Source: Streptomyces aureocirculatus
Lineage (GTDB): Bacteria > Actinomycetota > Actinomycetes > Streptomycetales > Streptomycetaceae
DNA length: 64,000 nucleotides
Assembly (NCBI RefSeq): GCF_000720475.1
Contig: NZ_JOAP01000019.1
Span: forward strand, 248,001 to 312,000
Direction: 5' to 3'
Position 1 is the first letter of the stretch, and the number at the start of each line of letters is the position of its first letter. The notes below the pieces were generated by a model. It worked only from the letters and a program-made list of their open reading frames with translations. It made no database searches and was not told the origin of the DNA. This document shows, in pieces, positions 17,535 through 26,484 of the stretch. A program made the position numbers and the translations under genes.

Positions 17535-18365
17535 ATGACCGGGACGGAGCAGGCCCAGGGCGATCAGGGCGGCTCGGCGTACATCGACACGAGCAAGCCG
17601 CATCCCGCGCGGATGTACGACTGGTGGCTCGGCGGCAAGGACAACTATCCCGTCGACGAGGAGCTGGGCCGCCAGCTCGTCGCCATGGACCCACGGATCC
17701 CGGCCGTGGCGCGGGCCAACCGCGCGTTCATGCAGCGCGCCACGCGCTGGCTCGCCACGGCCGGGATCCGGCAGTTCCTCGACATCGGCACCGGCATCCC
17801 GACCGAACCCAATCTGCATCAGATCGCCCAGGGCGTGGCACCCGACACCCGCGTCGTCTACTGCGACAACGACCCCATCGTGCTCGCCCACGCCGAGGCA
17901 CTGCTGCGGTCGACGCCCGAAGGCGCCACGGAGTACATCCAGGGCGACGCGCGCGACCCGGCCGCGATCCTCGCGGAGGCCCGCGGGACCCTGGACTTCA
18001 CCCGGCCTGTGGCACTGTCCCTCGTCGCCCTCCTGCACTTCGTCCCCGACGAGGACGGCGCGTACGACGTGGTACGGGAACTGGTGTCCGCGCTGCCGCC
18101 CGGCAGCTATCTAATGCTGACGCACGGCACCGGTGAGTTCACCCCCGAGCGGGCGCGCTCCGCGGGCGACCTGTACAAGGCGCGCTCCCTGAACCTCGCG
18201 CTGCGCGACCGCACCGAGGTGATCCGCTTCTTCGAGGGGCTGACCCTGGTGCCGCCCGGGGTGACGGTGGCTGACGAGTGGCATCCGGAACTGGGCGAGC
18301 GGGTGCCGCCCGTCGGGGACGGGCCGCTTCCCATCTTCGGTGGGGTTGCCCGTAAGGGGCCGTAA
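17535..18365 (+). CDS. DUF574-type SAM-dependent methyltransferase
   Basis: ATG at 17535 follows GGGGAG; the product is 276 residues. The family signature IDTSKPHPARMYDWWLGGKDNYPVD lies at residues 16-40, and the SAM-binding motif LDIGTGIPTEPN at about 79-90. The family is abundant in Streptomyces and often follows WhiJ-type clusters; no substrate has been firmly assigned. Its 3' end faces the gltD-like gene across a tandem-repeat array. Confidence 0.9.
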   Translation: MTGTEQAQGDQGGSAYIDTSKPHPARMYDWWLGGKDNYPVDEELGRQLVAMDPRIPAVARANRAFMQRATRWLATAGIRQFLDIGTGIPTEPNLHQIAQGVAPDTRVVYCDNDPIVLAHAEALLRSTPEGATEYIQGDARDPAAILAEARGTLDFTRPVALSLVALLHFVPDEDGAYDVVRELVSALPPGSYLMLTHGTGEFTPERARSAGDLYKARSLNLALRDRTEVIRFFEGLTLVPPGVTVADEWHPELGERVPPVGDGPLPIFGGVARKGP

Positions 18366-18418
18366 CGGTCTGTGGGGGTGGCGGGGGCTTGGCGTTCGCC
18401 GCCGGGGGAGCCTTGGGG

Positions 18419-18600
18419 GTTCACGCCCTGAGGGGGGCGTCTTGGTGGTTCACGCCCTGCGGGGGTGATCTGGTCACGTTCTGAGGGGGCGCGGGACGTT
18501 CATGCCCTGAGGGGGCGCGGGGCGTTCACGCCCTGAGGGGGGCGGGGCGTTCATGCCCCGAGGGGGCGCGGGGCGATTACGCCCTGAGGGGGCGGGACGA
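18419..18600. repeat. seven-copy 24-29-bp tandem array between convergent genes
   Basis: Units begin GTTCAYGCCCTGAGGGGGCGCGGGGC (copies near 18419, 18448, 18474, 18498, 18524, 18549 and 18575). Each contains the short palindrome CCCTGAGGG. The last unit runs into the 3' end of the gltD-like gene and supplies its stop codon and last few residues. The core CCCTGAGGGGGCGCGGGG resembles the arms of the hairpin element at 7294-7434. Confidence 0.9.
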
Positions 18601-20067
18601 CGCGGTCACGGGGGACGGCAGCATTGTCGTGCCCATGAGGTGGCGGTCCACGGCTGCCGCGGCCGACCGGCCCTCCGCGATCGCCCAGACCACCAGGGAC
18701 TGGCCGCGCCCCGCGTCCCCGGCGGCGTACACCCCCGGCACATCCGTGGCGTACTCCTCGTCCCGTGCCACCGTTCCGTCCGGCGCCACCGCGACCCCCA
18801 GCTCCGCGACCGCGCCGCCCGCCGCCACCTCGGGGCCCTGGAACCCCAGGGCGAGCAGCACCAGGTCGGCCCGCAACGTGCGCTCCGCGCCCGGCACCGG
18901 GCGCCGCCGCGCGTCCACGCCGGCGAGCAGGACGGCCCGTACCCGCCCCGTCCCGTCCCCGGAGAACCGCAGGGCCGACGCCGCGAACAGCCGCGCGTCG
19001 ACGTCGGGCTCCTGCGCGAAGCGCAGCTCACCGGCCTCCTCGTGGGCGGGCGACACCCGGTGCACGGTGGGATACACCGGCCAGGGGTCGACCGCCTCGT
19101 CCCGCTCCGCGGGCGGGAGCGCGCGGATGTCCACCTGCGTCACCGACGCGGCACCCTCCCGCACCGCCGTGCCCAGACAGTCCGCCCCGGTGTCACCGCC
19201 GCCCACGATCACCACGTGCTTGCCGGCGGCGGAGACCGGCGAGACGTCGAGGTCCCCCTCGCAGACGCGGTTGGCCGGCGGCAGATACTCCATGGCCTGT
19301 ACGACCCCCGCCAACGCGCGCCCCGGCACCGGAAGTTCCCGCCACGCCGTGGCCCCGACGGCGAGCACCACCGCGTCATGGCGGGCCCGCAGCTTGGCGG
19401 CGCCGATGTCCCTGCCGACCGCCGTCGACGTACGGAACCCGGTGCCCTCGGCCCGCAGTTGCGCGAGCCTGCGCTCGAGCTGCGCCTTCTCCATCTTGAA
19501 CGCGGGGATCCCGTACCGCAGCAGCCCGCCGGGCCGGTCGTCCCGCTCGTACACGACGACCGTGTGTCCTGCCCGCGTGAGCTGCTGCGCCGCCGCGAGG
19601 CCCGCGGGCCCCGACCCGACGACCCCGACCGACTTTCCGCTCAGCCGCCCCGGCGGCCGCGGCGGCGCGAGACCGTCCGCCCAGACGCGGTCGGCGATGG
19701 CGGCCTCGACGTTCTTGATGGTCACGGCGGGCTGGTTGATGGCGAGCACACAGCCCGCCTCGCACGGCGCCGGACACAATCGTCCGGTGAACTCGGGGAA
19801 GTTGTTCGTGGCGTGCAGCCGCTCGGCGGCGGCTTGCCAGTCGGCGCGCGAGACGAGGCCGTTCCACTCCGGAATGAGGTTCCCCAGCGGGCAGGCCTCG
19901 TGGCAGAACGGGACCCCGCAGTCCATGCACCGCTCGGCCTGCTGCTCCACGAAGGGCAGCAGACCGCCGGGTACGTACACCTCGTCCCAGTCCTTGACCC
20001 GCTCGCCCACCGGCCGCCGCGGCCACTCCCGGCGCGGGTGCCGCATGAACCCCTTGGGGTCGGCCAT
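18577..20067 (-). CDS. gltD: glutamate synthase small-subunit-like NADPH oxidoreductase
   Basis: ATG at 20067 follows GGGAG; 496 residues. The N-terminal Fe-S region has cysteines at 47, 50, 55 and 59 plus 98, 102 and 106. The FAD site GSGPAGLAAA is at 151-160 and the NADPH site VIVGGGDTGADC at about 286-297. This is the full GltD architecture, which feeds electrons to the GltB large subunit. No gltB lies next to it, so it may be a stand-alone paralog serving another partner. The last residues (RPLRA) and the stop are provided by an intergenic repeat unit, so the native C-terminus may have been altered. Confidence 0.85.
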   Translation of the reverse strand: MADPKGFMRHPRREWPRRPVGERVKDWDEVYVPGGLLPFVEQQAERCMDCGVPFCHEACPLGNLIPEWNGLVSRADWQAAAERLHATNNFPEFTGRLCPAPCEAGCVLAINQPAVTIKNVEAAIADRVWADGLAPPRPPGRLSGKSVGVVGSGPAGLAAAQQLTRAGHTVVVYERDDRPGGLLRYGIPAFKMEKAQLERRLAQLRAEGTGFRTSTAVGRDIGAAKLRARHDAVVLAVGATAWRELPVPGRALAGVVQAMEYLPPANRVCEGDLDVSPVSAAGKHVVIVGGGDTGADCLGTAVREGAASVTQVDIRALPPAERDEAVDPWPVYPTVHRVSPAHEEAGELRFAQEPDVDARLFAASALRFSGDGTGRVRAVLLAGVDARRRPVPGAERTLRADLVLLALGFQGPEVAAGGAVAELGVAVAPDGTVARDEEYATDVPGVYAAGDAGRGQSLVVWAIAEGRSAAAAVDRHLMGTTMLPSPVTASSRPLRA

Positions 20068-20273
20068 GGCCGTCTCCCTACGCGTAGGCCGCGTCCTTCC
20101 GCCACGGTACGTCGGCGAGGAGTGCTCGGCATGCGGTGCGGGAGGCGCGCTGCCTGGCGACGGCGCCCGGGTTCTCGGCAGGTCAGGGCGAGGGCGGCGG
20201 CAGGGCAGGGCGAGGGCACCGGGCCAGGGCAGGGGGTGCGGGCGGTGGCAGGGCAGGGGCGCGGGCGCCGGGG

Positions 20274-20753
20274 TCAGGTCAAGCCCAGGATGAAGGAGAA
20301 GGCCGCGGCGGTCGCGGCGAGGGTGCGGACGTGGTTCCACATCGTCCACTCGGCCACATACGTACGCCAGTACTCGGCGCCCTGCTCGGACGCCGCGTCG
20401 ACCTTCGCCAGGGCCTCGTTCCGTGGCACGTTCGCGGCGACGGTCACACCGAAGCACCCGAACAGATACAGCGCGCAGCCGAGCAGCAGCTCCACCGTGC
20501 CCTCGTCCGGCCACAGCACGAACGTCACCACGGCGAGCACCGCGCTCAGGCCCGTCGCCCCCATGAACACGGCCATGAACGCGGGCTTGACCGCCGCGAC
20601 GTTGATCGCTTGCATGGCCGCGGCGCCCTGGGCGGGCGGCAGGGCGGCGAGGCCCCTCATCACGAAGGTGGAGAAGCCGATGAACACTCCGGCGACGAGC
20701 CCGCAGGCCACCGCACCGACCACGGTCAGCACGAAGTAGGGTCCCTCGATCAT
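20274..20753 (-). CDS. DUF1772 (anthrone-oxygenase-like) membrane protein
   Basis: ATG at 20753 follows GGGAG. The 159-residue protein has four membrane helices and the family pattern GLVAGVFIGFSTFVMRGL and MQAINVAAVKPAFMAVF, then NVPRNEALAKVD and EYWRTYVAEWTMWNHVRTL. DUF1772 proteins include anthrone oxygenases and many unassigned integral membrane proteins. The 206 bp between it and gltD is Gly-codon-like agggcagggcgagg repeat and holds no gene. Confidence 0.85.
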   Translation of the reverse strand: MIEGPYFVLTVVGAVACGLVAGVFIGFSTFVMRGLAALPPAQGAAAMQAINVAAVKPAFMAVFMGATGLSAVLAVVTFVLWPDEGTVELLLGCALYLFGCFGVTVAANVPRNEALAKVDAASEQGAEYWRTYVAEWTMWNHVRTLAATAAAFSFILGLT

Positions 20754-21064
20754 GGCAACTCCCTGGCTGGGTCCGGCCCCGGCCGGACGGGCACCGCGCC
20801 GATCCCGAACGACGCGGACTGTCTGGGACCAGTCAATGACCACGACGCCCCGGAAGCCATACGCGGAGCCCGCGATCTCATACGCCCTCGTCTCACACTC
20901 CCGGGCGCCCGCGTCTGATACTCCCGTGTTCCACCGTGTTCCACCGTGTTCCACGGAGGGGGGCGACGACAGCCTGGCCCGCCGGGCGGTCACGTGAACC
21001 TAGTGGCCTGCCCGCTGCCGGGCCAGGTCTGCGACCGCGTGGCACGTCGCGGCATCATGGGCCC

Positions 21065-21703
21065 GTGCGACTCGAAGCGATCACCTGGGAACGGCTCACG
21101 GACACTCTCGCCGACCGTCTCGCCGACCTCGAACCGCAGGACGGCGGCCCCTGGCCCCGGATCGCCTTCGACGGCGCCCCCGCCGCCCGGCCGGGCGAAC
21201 TCGCCCGGCAGGTGGGCGAGGCGCTGCGCCTGCGCGGACGACCCTCGCTCGTCGTCGGCACCGAGGGGTTCCTACGGCCCGCCTCGCTCCGCCTGGAGTA
21301 CGGGCACGAGGACGTCGAGGCCTACTACAGCGGTTGGTTCGACACCGGCGCCCTGTGGCGTGAGGTCTTCGGGCCGCTGGAGGCGGACGGCACGGGGCGG
21401 GTCCTGCCCGACCTGTGGGACCCGCACGCCGACCGCGCCACCCGCACCCCCTACGTCCAACTCCCCCCCGGCGCGCTGCTGTTGCTGCACGGCCCCCTGC
21501 TGCTCGGCCACTGGTTCCCCTTCGACCTGACGGTGCATGTACGGCTGTCGCCCGGCGCCCTGCGACGGCGCACACCGGAGGCGGAGCACTGGACCCTGCC
21601 CGCCTTCGAGCGCTACGAGACGGAGACCGGGCCCACCACCGCGGCCGATGTCGTCGTCCGCGCCGACGACCCCCGCCACCCCGCCTGGAACGGAAGCGGC
21701 TGA
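21065..21703 (+). CDS. uridine-kinase-like protein with degenerate P-loop
   Basis: GTG at 21065; 212 residues. The fold pattern is that of the small actinobacterial uridine kinase-like proteins: RIAFDGAPAARPGEL at the P-loop position, SLVVGTEGFLRPASLRLEYG, then DAYYSGWFD-like YYSGWFDTGALWREV, and VVVRADDPRHPAW at the C-terminus. The canonical GxxGxGKS is absent, so nucleotide binding is uncertain. It lies upstream of a CBS-domain gene with a 173-bp gap. Confidence 0.75.
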   Translation: MRLEAITWERLTDTLADRLADLEPQDGGPWPRIAFDGAPAARPGELARQVGEALRLRGRPSLVVGTEGFLRPASLRLEYGHEDVEAYYSGWFDTGALWREVFGPLEADGTGRVLPDLWDPHADRATRTPYVQLPPGALLLLHGPLLLGHWFPFDLTVHVRLSPGALRRRTPEAEHWTLPAFERYETETGPTTAADVVVRADDPRHPAWNGSG

Positions 21704-21876
21704 CCCCGCTGCCCGCCCGCGAGCCCTGCCGCCGCCTGTCCGTGAGCCCCGCCGCCCGGCACTGCGGGTGCGGCCCGTCGGCACGGCGGCGACAATGGGG
21801 ATGCCGGGGCCCATGCGGGTGCCGGGACCAGCGGTGCTCCCGCGCCGCGCCGGCTCTCCGGCACCGGGAGGTACCC

Positions 21877-22296
21877 ATGACCACCGCCGCAGACATCATG
21901 CACCGGGGCGCCCAGTGGATCCCCGCGCACGAAACCCTGGACCGCGCCGCCCAGCTCATGCGCCAACTCGACGTGGGCGCCCTGCCGATCAGCGACGAGA
22001 ACGAACGGCTGTGCGGCATTCTCACCGACCGCGACATCGTCATCGGCTGCGTGGCCATGGGACACGACCCCGCCAAGGTCACCGCGGGCGAGATGGCCAA
22101 GGGCACACCGCGCTGGGTGGCGTCGGACGCGGATGTCGATGCCGTACTGGAGGAGATGCAGGGACATCAGATCCGCAGGCTGCCCGTGATCGAGAACAAG
22201 CGCCTGGTCGGGATGATCAGCGAGGCCGACCTCGCCAAGCACCTCACCGAGGAGCAGCTCGCGGGCTGGGTCGAGAGCGTCTACGCCCGGTCCTGA
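21877..22296 (+). CDS. CBS-domain pair protein
   Basis: ATG at 21877 follows GGGAGG. The 139-residue protein is two CBS domains: ADIMHRGAQWIPAHETLDRAAQLMRQLDVGALPI (5-38) with the GILTDRDIVI strand, and the second with RRLPVIENKRLVGMISEADLA (about 97-117). CBS pairs bind adenosyl nucleotides and regulate partners; stand-alone pairs of this kind are common in Streptomyces and often linked to stress or hypoxia. The partner is unknown. Confidence 0.9.
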   Translation: MTTAADIMHRGAQWIPAHETLDRAAQLMRQLDVGALPISDENERLCGILTDRDIVIGCVAMGHDPAKVTAGEMAKGTPRWVASDADVDAVLEEMQGHQIRRLPVIENKRLVGMISEADLAKHLTEEQLAGWVESVYARS

Positions 22297-22309
22297 GGCA
22301 GGGCCCACC

Positions 22310-22364
22310 AGGCCCCGCCGGACCCCGCCAGGCCCCGCCGGACCCCGCTAGGCCCCGCCGGGCT
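22310..22364. repeat. 20-bp tandem repeat, 2.7 copies
   Basis: Units of AGGCCCCGCCGGACCCCGCC lie between the convergent CBS and corA genes. No stem-loop of terminator type is evident apart from the GC-rich repeats. Confidence 0.85.
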
Positions 22365-22381
22365 TCGTCACGGCCCCCCCG

Positions 22382-23536
22382 TCACAGCCAGCCGTTGCGC
22401 CGGAAGCCTCGGTACAGCGCGAGGCAACCCGTGGCGATCACCCCCATCACCAGTGCGTAGCCGTACCGCCAGCGCAGCTCGGGCATGTGGTCGAAGTTCA
22501 TGCCGTACATCCCGCAGACCATGGTGGGCACGGCGACGATCGCGGCCCACGCCGTGATCTTCCGCATGTCCTCGTTCTGCGCGACCGTCACCTGGGCCAG
22601 ATGCGCCTGAAGGATCGAGTTGAGCAGTTCGTCGAAGGCCGCTATCTGCTCGGTGACGCGCTTGAGGTGGTCGTCCACATCGCGGAAGTACGCCTGTATC
22701 TCGGGGGCGATCAGACGGATCGGTTTCGCGGCGAGCACCTGGAGGGGGCGGCCGAGCGGCACCACCGCCCGCTTCAGTTCGAGCAGCTCGCGCTTGAGCT
22801 GATAGATCCGGCCCGGGTCGACCCCTCGCGCCCCCTCGGGCGCGAACACGTCCGCCTCCACCTGGTCGATGTCCTCCTGCACCGCGTCCGCCACCCCCAG
22901 ATAGTCGTCCACGACCTGGTCCGCGATGGCGTGCAGCACCGCGGCCGGGCCCTGCGCGAGCTGCTCCGGCGTTCCTTCGAGCTGCTCGCGCAGCGGTCCG
23001 AGCGAACCGTGCCTGCCGTGCCGCACGGTGATCACGAACTCCTTGCCGACGAAGACCATGATCTCGCCGGTGTCCACCACCTCGCTGGTCGCCGTCAGCT
23101 CGGCATGCTCCACGTAACAGACCGTCTTGAACACCGCGAACAGCGTCTGGCCATAGCGCTCGACCTTCGGCCGCTGGTGGGCGTGCACCGCGTCCTCGAC
23201 CGCCAGCGGGTGCAGGTCGAAGAGGTCGGCGACGTCCGCGAACTCCTGCTCCGTGGGCTCATGCAGCCCCAGCCACACAAAGCCGTCGTCGCTCTTGCGG
23301 ATCTGCGCCACGGCCTCGACGAGACCGCCGTCACGGCCCGGTGCCTGACGCACACCCTTGCGATACGTCACGCACTTGACGACGGAGGAACCCAGCGGCG
23401 AGCGGGCGGGGTGGCTGAGGTCGACACGGGGACCGCGCCGGGTCAGCCGTGCCACCTTCCGCAATCCGCGGACGGTCCGCAGATTCCCCACCTTGCGCAG
23501 GCCACCGACCTTCCGCAGGTTGTCCGTCATCGACAT
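22382..23536 (-). CDS. corA: CorA-family magnesium/cobalt transporter
   Basis: ATG at 23536 follows AGGAG with six-base spacing. The 384-residue protein has the large cytoplasmic domain followed by two C-terminal membrane helices, with the signature YGMNF at about 344-348. The predicted selectivity is Mg2+/Co2+/Ni2+. The first 30 residues are an unusual imperfect LRKV repeat (LRKVGGLRKVGNLRTVRGLRK) not found in typical CorA. Divergent from the methyltransferase at 23647. Confidence 0.92.
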   Translation of the reverse strand: MSMTDNLRKVGGLRKVGNLRTVRGLRKVARLTRRGPRVDLSHPARSPLGSSVVKCVTYRKGVRQAPGRDGGLVEAVAQIRKSDDGFVWLGLHEPTEQEFADVADLFDLHPLAVEDAVHAHQRPKVERYGQTLFAVFKTVCYVEHAELTATSEVVDTGEIMVFVGKEFVITVRHGRHGSLGPLREQLEGTPEQLAQGPAAVLHAIADQVVDDYLGVADAVQEDIDQVEADVFAPEGARGVDPGRIYQLKRELLELKRAVVPLGRPLQVLAAKPIRLIAPEIQAYFRDVDDHLKRVTEQIAAFDELLNSILQAHLAQVTVAQNEDMRKITAWAAIVAVPTMVCGMYGMNFDHMPELRWRYGYALVMGVIATGCLALYRGFRRNGWL

Positions 23537-23646
23537 GTGCAGCTCCTAGCGCTGGACTTGATGACCAAGTCTGCCAGTCCGGTCCGACACCACGCTGAGG
23601 CCTGTGGGAACGGAATACTCCGCTCCGAAGCTGTAATGATCGCCAC

Positions 23647-24441
23647 ATGACACGAATCGACGGACATGTCCTCACCAGTCGGCCACGCGAGGCGGCGGCC
23701 CGCTGCACCGCCTTCGCGGCCCTCTTCGACCCCACCACCTTCCGGCACATCGAACGGCTCGGCGTCGGGCCCGGCTGGCGCTGCTGGGAGGTCGGCGCCA
23801 CCAGCACGTCCGTCGTGTCCTGGCTCGCCAAGCGGGTCGGACCCACCGGCCTCGTCCTCGCCACCGCCACCGACACGGCGCCGCTGCGGCCCGCAGCGCG
23901 CCAGCCCGTCCAGGTACGGGCCCACGACATCGCGGCCGACTCGCCGCCCCCCGAGGCGTTCGACTTCGTGCACGCCCGCCTCGTGCTCACCCATGTACCG
24001 GACCGCGAACAGGCCCTGCGGGCCATGGTCCGGGCGCTGCGACCGGGCGGCAGACTCCTGATCGAGGAGGCCGACCAGGCCTTGCAGCCGCACGCCTGCC
24101 CCGACGAGTACGGGCCCGAACAGGAGTTGGCGAACCAACTGCGGAAAGGCGTCCGCACCCTGCTCGCCGAGCGCGGCACCGACCTCGCGTACGGGCGGAT
24201 GCTGCCGCGGCTGCTGCGTGCCGCTGGGCTGCGTCACGTGGAGGCCGACGCGTACTTCCCGCTCGTCTCCCCGGCGAGCGCGGCCCTGGAGTCCGCGACC
24301 GTCGAGCAGTTGCGCGCGGACCTGGTCGCCGCGAGGCTCGCCACGCACGACGACATCGAGCGGCACCTCGCCCACATCGCCGAGCGCGCCGTCGACCCGG
24401 CCTCGGCCCCACTGGTCTCGGCCTGGGCGCGCAAGGCCTGA
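23647..24441 (+). CDS. class I SAM-dependent methyltransferase
   Basis: 264 residues. Motif I is WEVGATSTSVVSWLA (about 47-61; the usual ExGxGxG is modified), followed by an acidic loop and HARLVLTHVPDREQALRAMVRALRPGGRLLIEEAD (about 118-152), typical of UbiE/small-molecule methyltransferases. An AT-rich TAATGAT is six bases before the ATG. The substrate is unknown. Its 3' end meets the psuK gene at a hairpin. Confidence 0.85.
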   Translation: MTRIDGHVLTSRPREAAARCTAFAALFDPTTFRHIERLGVGPGWRCWEVGATSTSVVSWLAKRVGPTGLVLATATDTAPLRPAARQPVQVRAHDIAADSPPPEAFDFVHARLVLTHVPDREQALRAMVRALRPGGRLLIEEADQALQPHACPDEYGPEQELANQLRKGVRTLLAERGTDLAYGRMLPRLLRAAGLRHVEADAYFPLVSPASAALESATVEQLRADLVAARLATHDDIERHLAHIAERAVDPASAPLVSAWARKA

Positions 24442-24474
24442 CGCGGGGCGCACGCGCGCACGACGCCGCGTCAC

Positions 24475-24511
24475 GGTCATCACGTTCGCCGACGGTTACG
24501 TCGTGATGACC
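24475..24511. terminator. hairpin between convergent methyltransferase and psuK
   Basis: GGTCATCACG (24475-24484) pairs with CGTGATGACC (24502-24511) across a 17-nt loop. A bidirectional terminator is plausible, although no T-tract follows. Confidence 0.55.
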
Positions 24512-24540
24512 TGGTTCATGACGTTCATCGGCACGTTCCT

Positions 24541-25494
24541 TCACGTCTCCTCGCGGAGCGGGGCCCGCCACGCCGGCCGGGCCCCCACCCGTGACACCGC
24601 CCGCGCCCCGGCCCTGCACCCCTCGGCCACCGCGTCCCGCAGCGCCGCCCCCGCGAGCCGCGACGCGACGAACGCCCCGGTGAACGCGTCACCCGCCCCG
24701 GTGGAGTCCCGCACGTCCGCCCGGACGGCGGGTACGCGGGCCCGCACCCGCCCGCTCCGTACGGCAAGGGCGCCCTCCCCGCCCAGCTTGACCACCACCT
24801 CGGGGAACCGACGGCTCAACTCGGCCGCCGCGTCCGCGGGTGCGGGCAGCCCGGTGAGCAGTTCCGCCTCGTCCCAACTGGGGAGCAGCACGCTCACGCC
24901 TGCCGTGTCGGCCAGGAAGCGGTCCGCCCCGTACCGGGCGAGGAACCCCGCCGACGCCGGATCCACACTGACCGTGAGCCCGCGCGCGCGTGCCGCCGTC
25001 AGCGCGGCCCGCGCGGTGGCACGGCTTGGCCCGGCGAAGAACAGATAGCCGGACAGATGGAGCCAGGCGACGCCGTCGAGCAGCGCGGGCGTCCAGTCGT
25101 CGGGGGACAGGCGCAGGGAGGCGCCGCTGTCCGTCAGGAACGTCCGCTCGGCCGCCGCACCGGCCGCGTCCACCAGACTGATCACGGTGCCCGTGGGGGC
25201 GTCGTGGTCGACGGCCAAGTGGGGGCGTACGGCGGCACGGGCCAGCATCTCCTCGTGCCACGCAGCCGAATCGGCCCCGGCCCGCCCCAGGAAGCGCACG
25301 TCGGCGCAGCCCCAATGGGCCGCCCAGCACGCGACGTTGGCGCCCGCGCCGCCCGGCACGGTGCGGATGGCCGCGGCCGTGTCGGTGCCGGGCGTGAGGG
25401 GGGTGCGGTGCCGGGCGACGATGTCCGTGACGACGTCACCCACGACCAACAGGGCCCCGGGAGCGGCCCCGCCCGGCCCGGCGGCAGCCGTCAC
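24541..25494 (-). CDS. psuK: PfkB-family kinase, probable pseudouridine kinase
   Basis: The GTG at 25494 overlaps the psuG stop (GTGA); an ATG at 25506 is an alternative. About 317 residues. Ribokinase-family blocks are present: GGAGANVACWAA near the N-terminus, and the C-terminal DSTGAGDAFTGAFVA anion hole with the catalytic Asp. Because it is translationally coupled to psuG, phosphorylation of pseudouridine to its 5'-phosphate is the likely reaction. Substrate assignment rests on this context; other sugar or nucleoside kinases look alike. Confidence 0.82.
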   Translation of the reverse strand: MTAAAGPGGAAPGALLVVGDVVTDIVARHRTPLTPGTDTAAAIRTVPGGAGANVACWAAHWGCADVRFLGRAGADSAAWHEEMLARAAVRPHLAVDHDAPTGTVISLVDAAGAAAERTFLTDSGASLRLSPDDWTPALLDGVAWLHLSGYLFFAGPSRATARAALTAARARGLTVSVDPASAGFLARYGADRFLADTAGVSVLLPSWDEAELLTGLPAPADAAAELSRRFPEVVVKLGGEGALAVRSGRVRARVPAVRADVRDSTGAGDAFTGAFVASRLAGAALRDAVAEGCRAGARAVSRVGARPAWRAPLREET

Positions 25495-26396
25495 CCCCGT
25501 GCCCATGCCGCCGCGATCCGGGCGGCGAGGCGTACGTTCCCGCGCACGGCGGCGAGGTTGGCCTCCAGTGAGGCCCCGTCGGTGTGGCGCATCAGGTGGT
25601 CGAGGAGGAACGGGGTCACCGCCTGGCCGGTCACGCCCCGCGCGGCGCACTCCCGCAGTGCCTCGTGCAGTACGCGCGCGTGGAGGGCGGGTTCGAGCTG
25701 TTCGGCCTCCGCCACCGGGTTGGCCACGACGAGCGCCGACTCCGGGCCCGCGACCGCGTCCTGGGCGCGCATGACAGCGGCGACCTCCGCGGGCGTCCGC
25801 AGCGTCCAGTCCACGCCGTGCCCGGAGTCCGTGAGGTAGAAGCCGGGGAAGCGGTCGGTGCCGTAGCCGGCCACCGAGACGCCCAGCGTCTCCAGGCGCT
25901 GCAGCGTCGCCGCCACGTCCAGGATCGACTTCACCCCCGCGCACACCACCGTGATCCGGGTCCGGGCGAGCAGGCCGAGGTCCGCCGACTCGTCCTGGGT
26001 GCGCGTCCACTCCCGGTGCACCCCGCCGAGGCCGCCCGTGGCGAAGACCCGAAGTCCCGCGCGGGCCGCGAGGGACGCGGTCGCGGACACCGTGGTGGCT
26101 CCGTCGGCACCCGTGGCGACGGCGAGCGGCAGGGCACGGTGGCCCAGCTTGCGAATGCTGTCGGACCCGGCGACCCGCTCCAACTGCGCCTTGGACAGGC
26201 CTATGCGGGGGCGACCGTCCAGGACGGCGATCGTCGCAGGCACGGCGCCCTCGGCGCGCACGGCCTCTTCGAGTTCGAGTGCCACCCGCAGATTGCGCGG
26301 GCGCGGCAGCCCGTGCGCGATGATCGTGGATTCCAGGGCGACGACCGGTTGCCGCCGGGAAAGAGCCGCCTGTACCTCGTCGGACACCACCAACAC
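25491..26396 (-). CDS. psuG: pseudouridine-5'-phosphate glycosidase
   Basis: The GTG at 26396 follows a perfect AGGAGG (26403-26408), six bases upstream; the longer open frame to 26492 lacks this support. The 301-residue protein shows the family blocks ALESTIIAHGLPRPRN, GGLGGVHR, CAGVKSILDVAATLQRLETLGV, GFYLTDSG and ANPVAEAEQLEP. It splits pseudouridine 5'-phosphate into uracil and ribose 5-phosphate. With psuK it forms a two-gene pseudouridine catabolic operon, expressed away from the divergent cupin gene. Confidence 0.93.
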   Translation of the reverse strand: MLVVSDEVQAALSRRQPVVALESTIIAHGLPRPRNLRVALELEEAVRAEGAVPATIAVLDGRPRIGLSKAQLERVAGSDSIRKLGHRALPLAVATGADGATTVSATASLAARAGLRVFATGGLGGVHREWTRTQDESADLGLLARTRITVVCAGVKSILDVAATLQRLETLGVSVAGYGTDRFPGFYLTDSGHGVDWTLRTPAEVAAVMRAQDAVAGPESALVVANPVAEAEQLEPALHARVLHEALRECAARGVTGQAVTPFLLDHLMRHTDGASLEANLAAVRGNVRLAARIAAAWARG

Positions 26397-26470
26397 GGTC
26401 AGCCTCCTGCCAGTCGGGCCGCTCGGGTCTCCCTTCATCCCTGGCGGTCGGCGCGGCACGGCAAACCCAT

Positions 26471-26484
26471 TAGGGTGACCGGCC
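26471..26484 (+). promoter_or_regulatory. leaderless-type -10 element of cupin gene
   Basis: TAGGGT at 26471-26476 is followed after eight bases by the ATG of the cupin gene. There is no convincing ribosome binding site, so transcription probably starts at or next to the A of the start codon. Confidence 0.6.

Noticed and set aside
18419..18600. CRISPR or origin iterons
   Set aside because: Units abut without spacers, and the context is two convergent genes, not dnaA or a plasmid rep gene.
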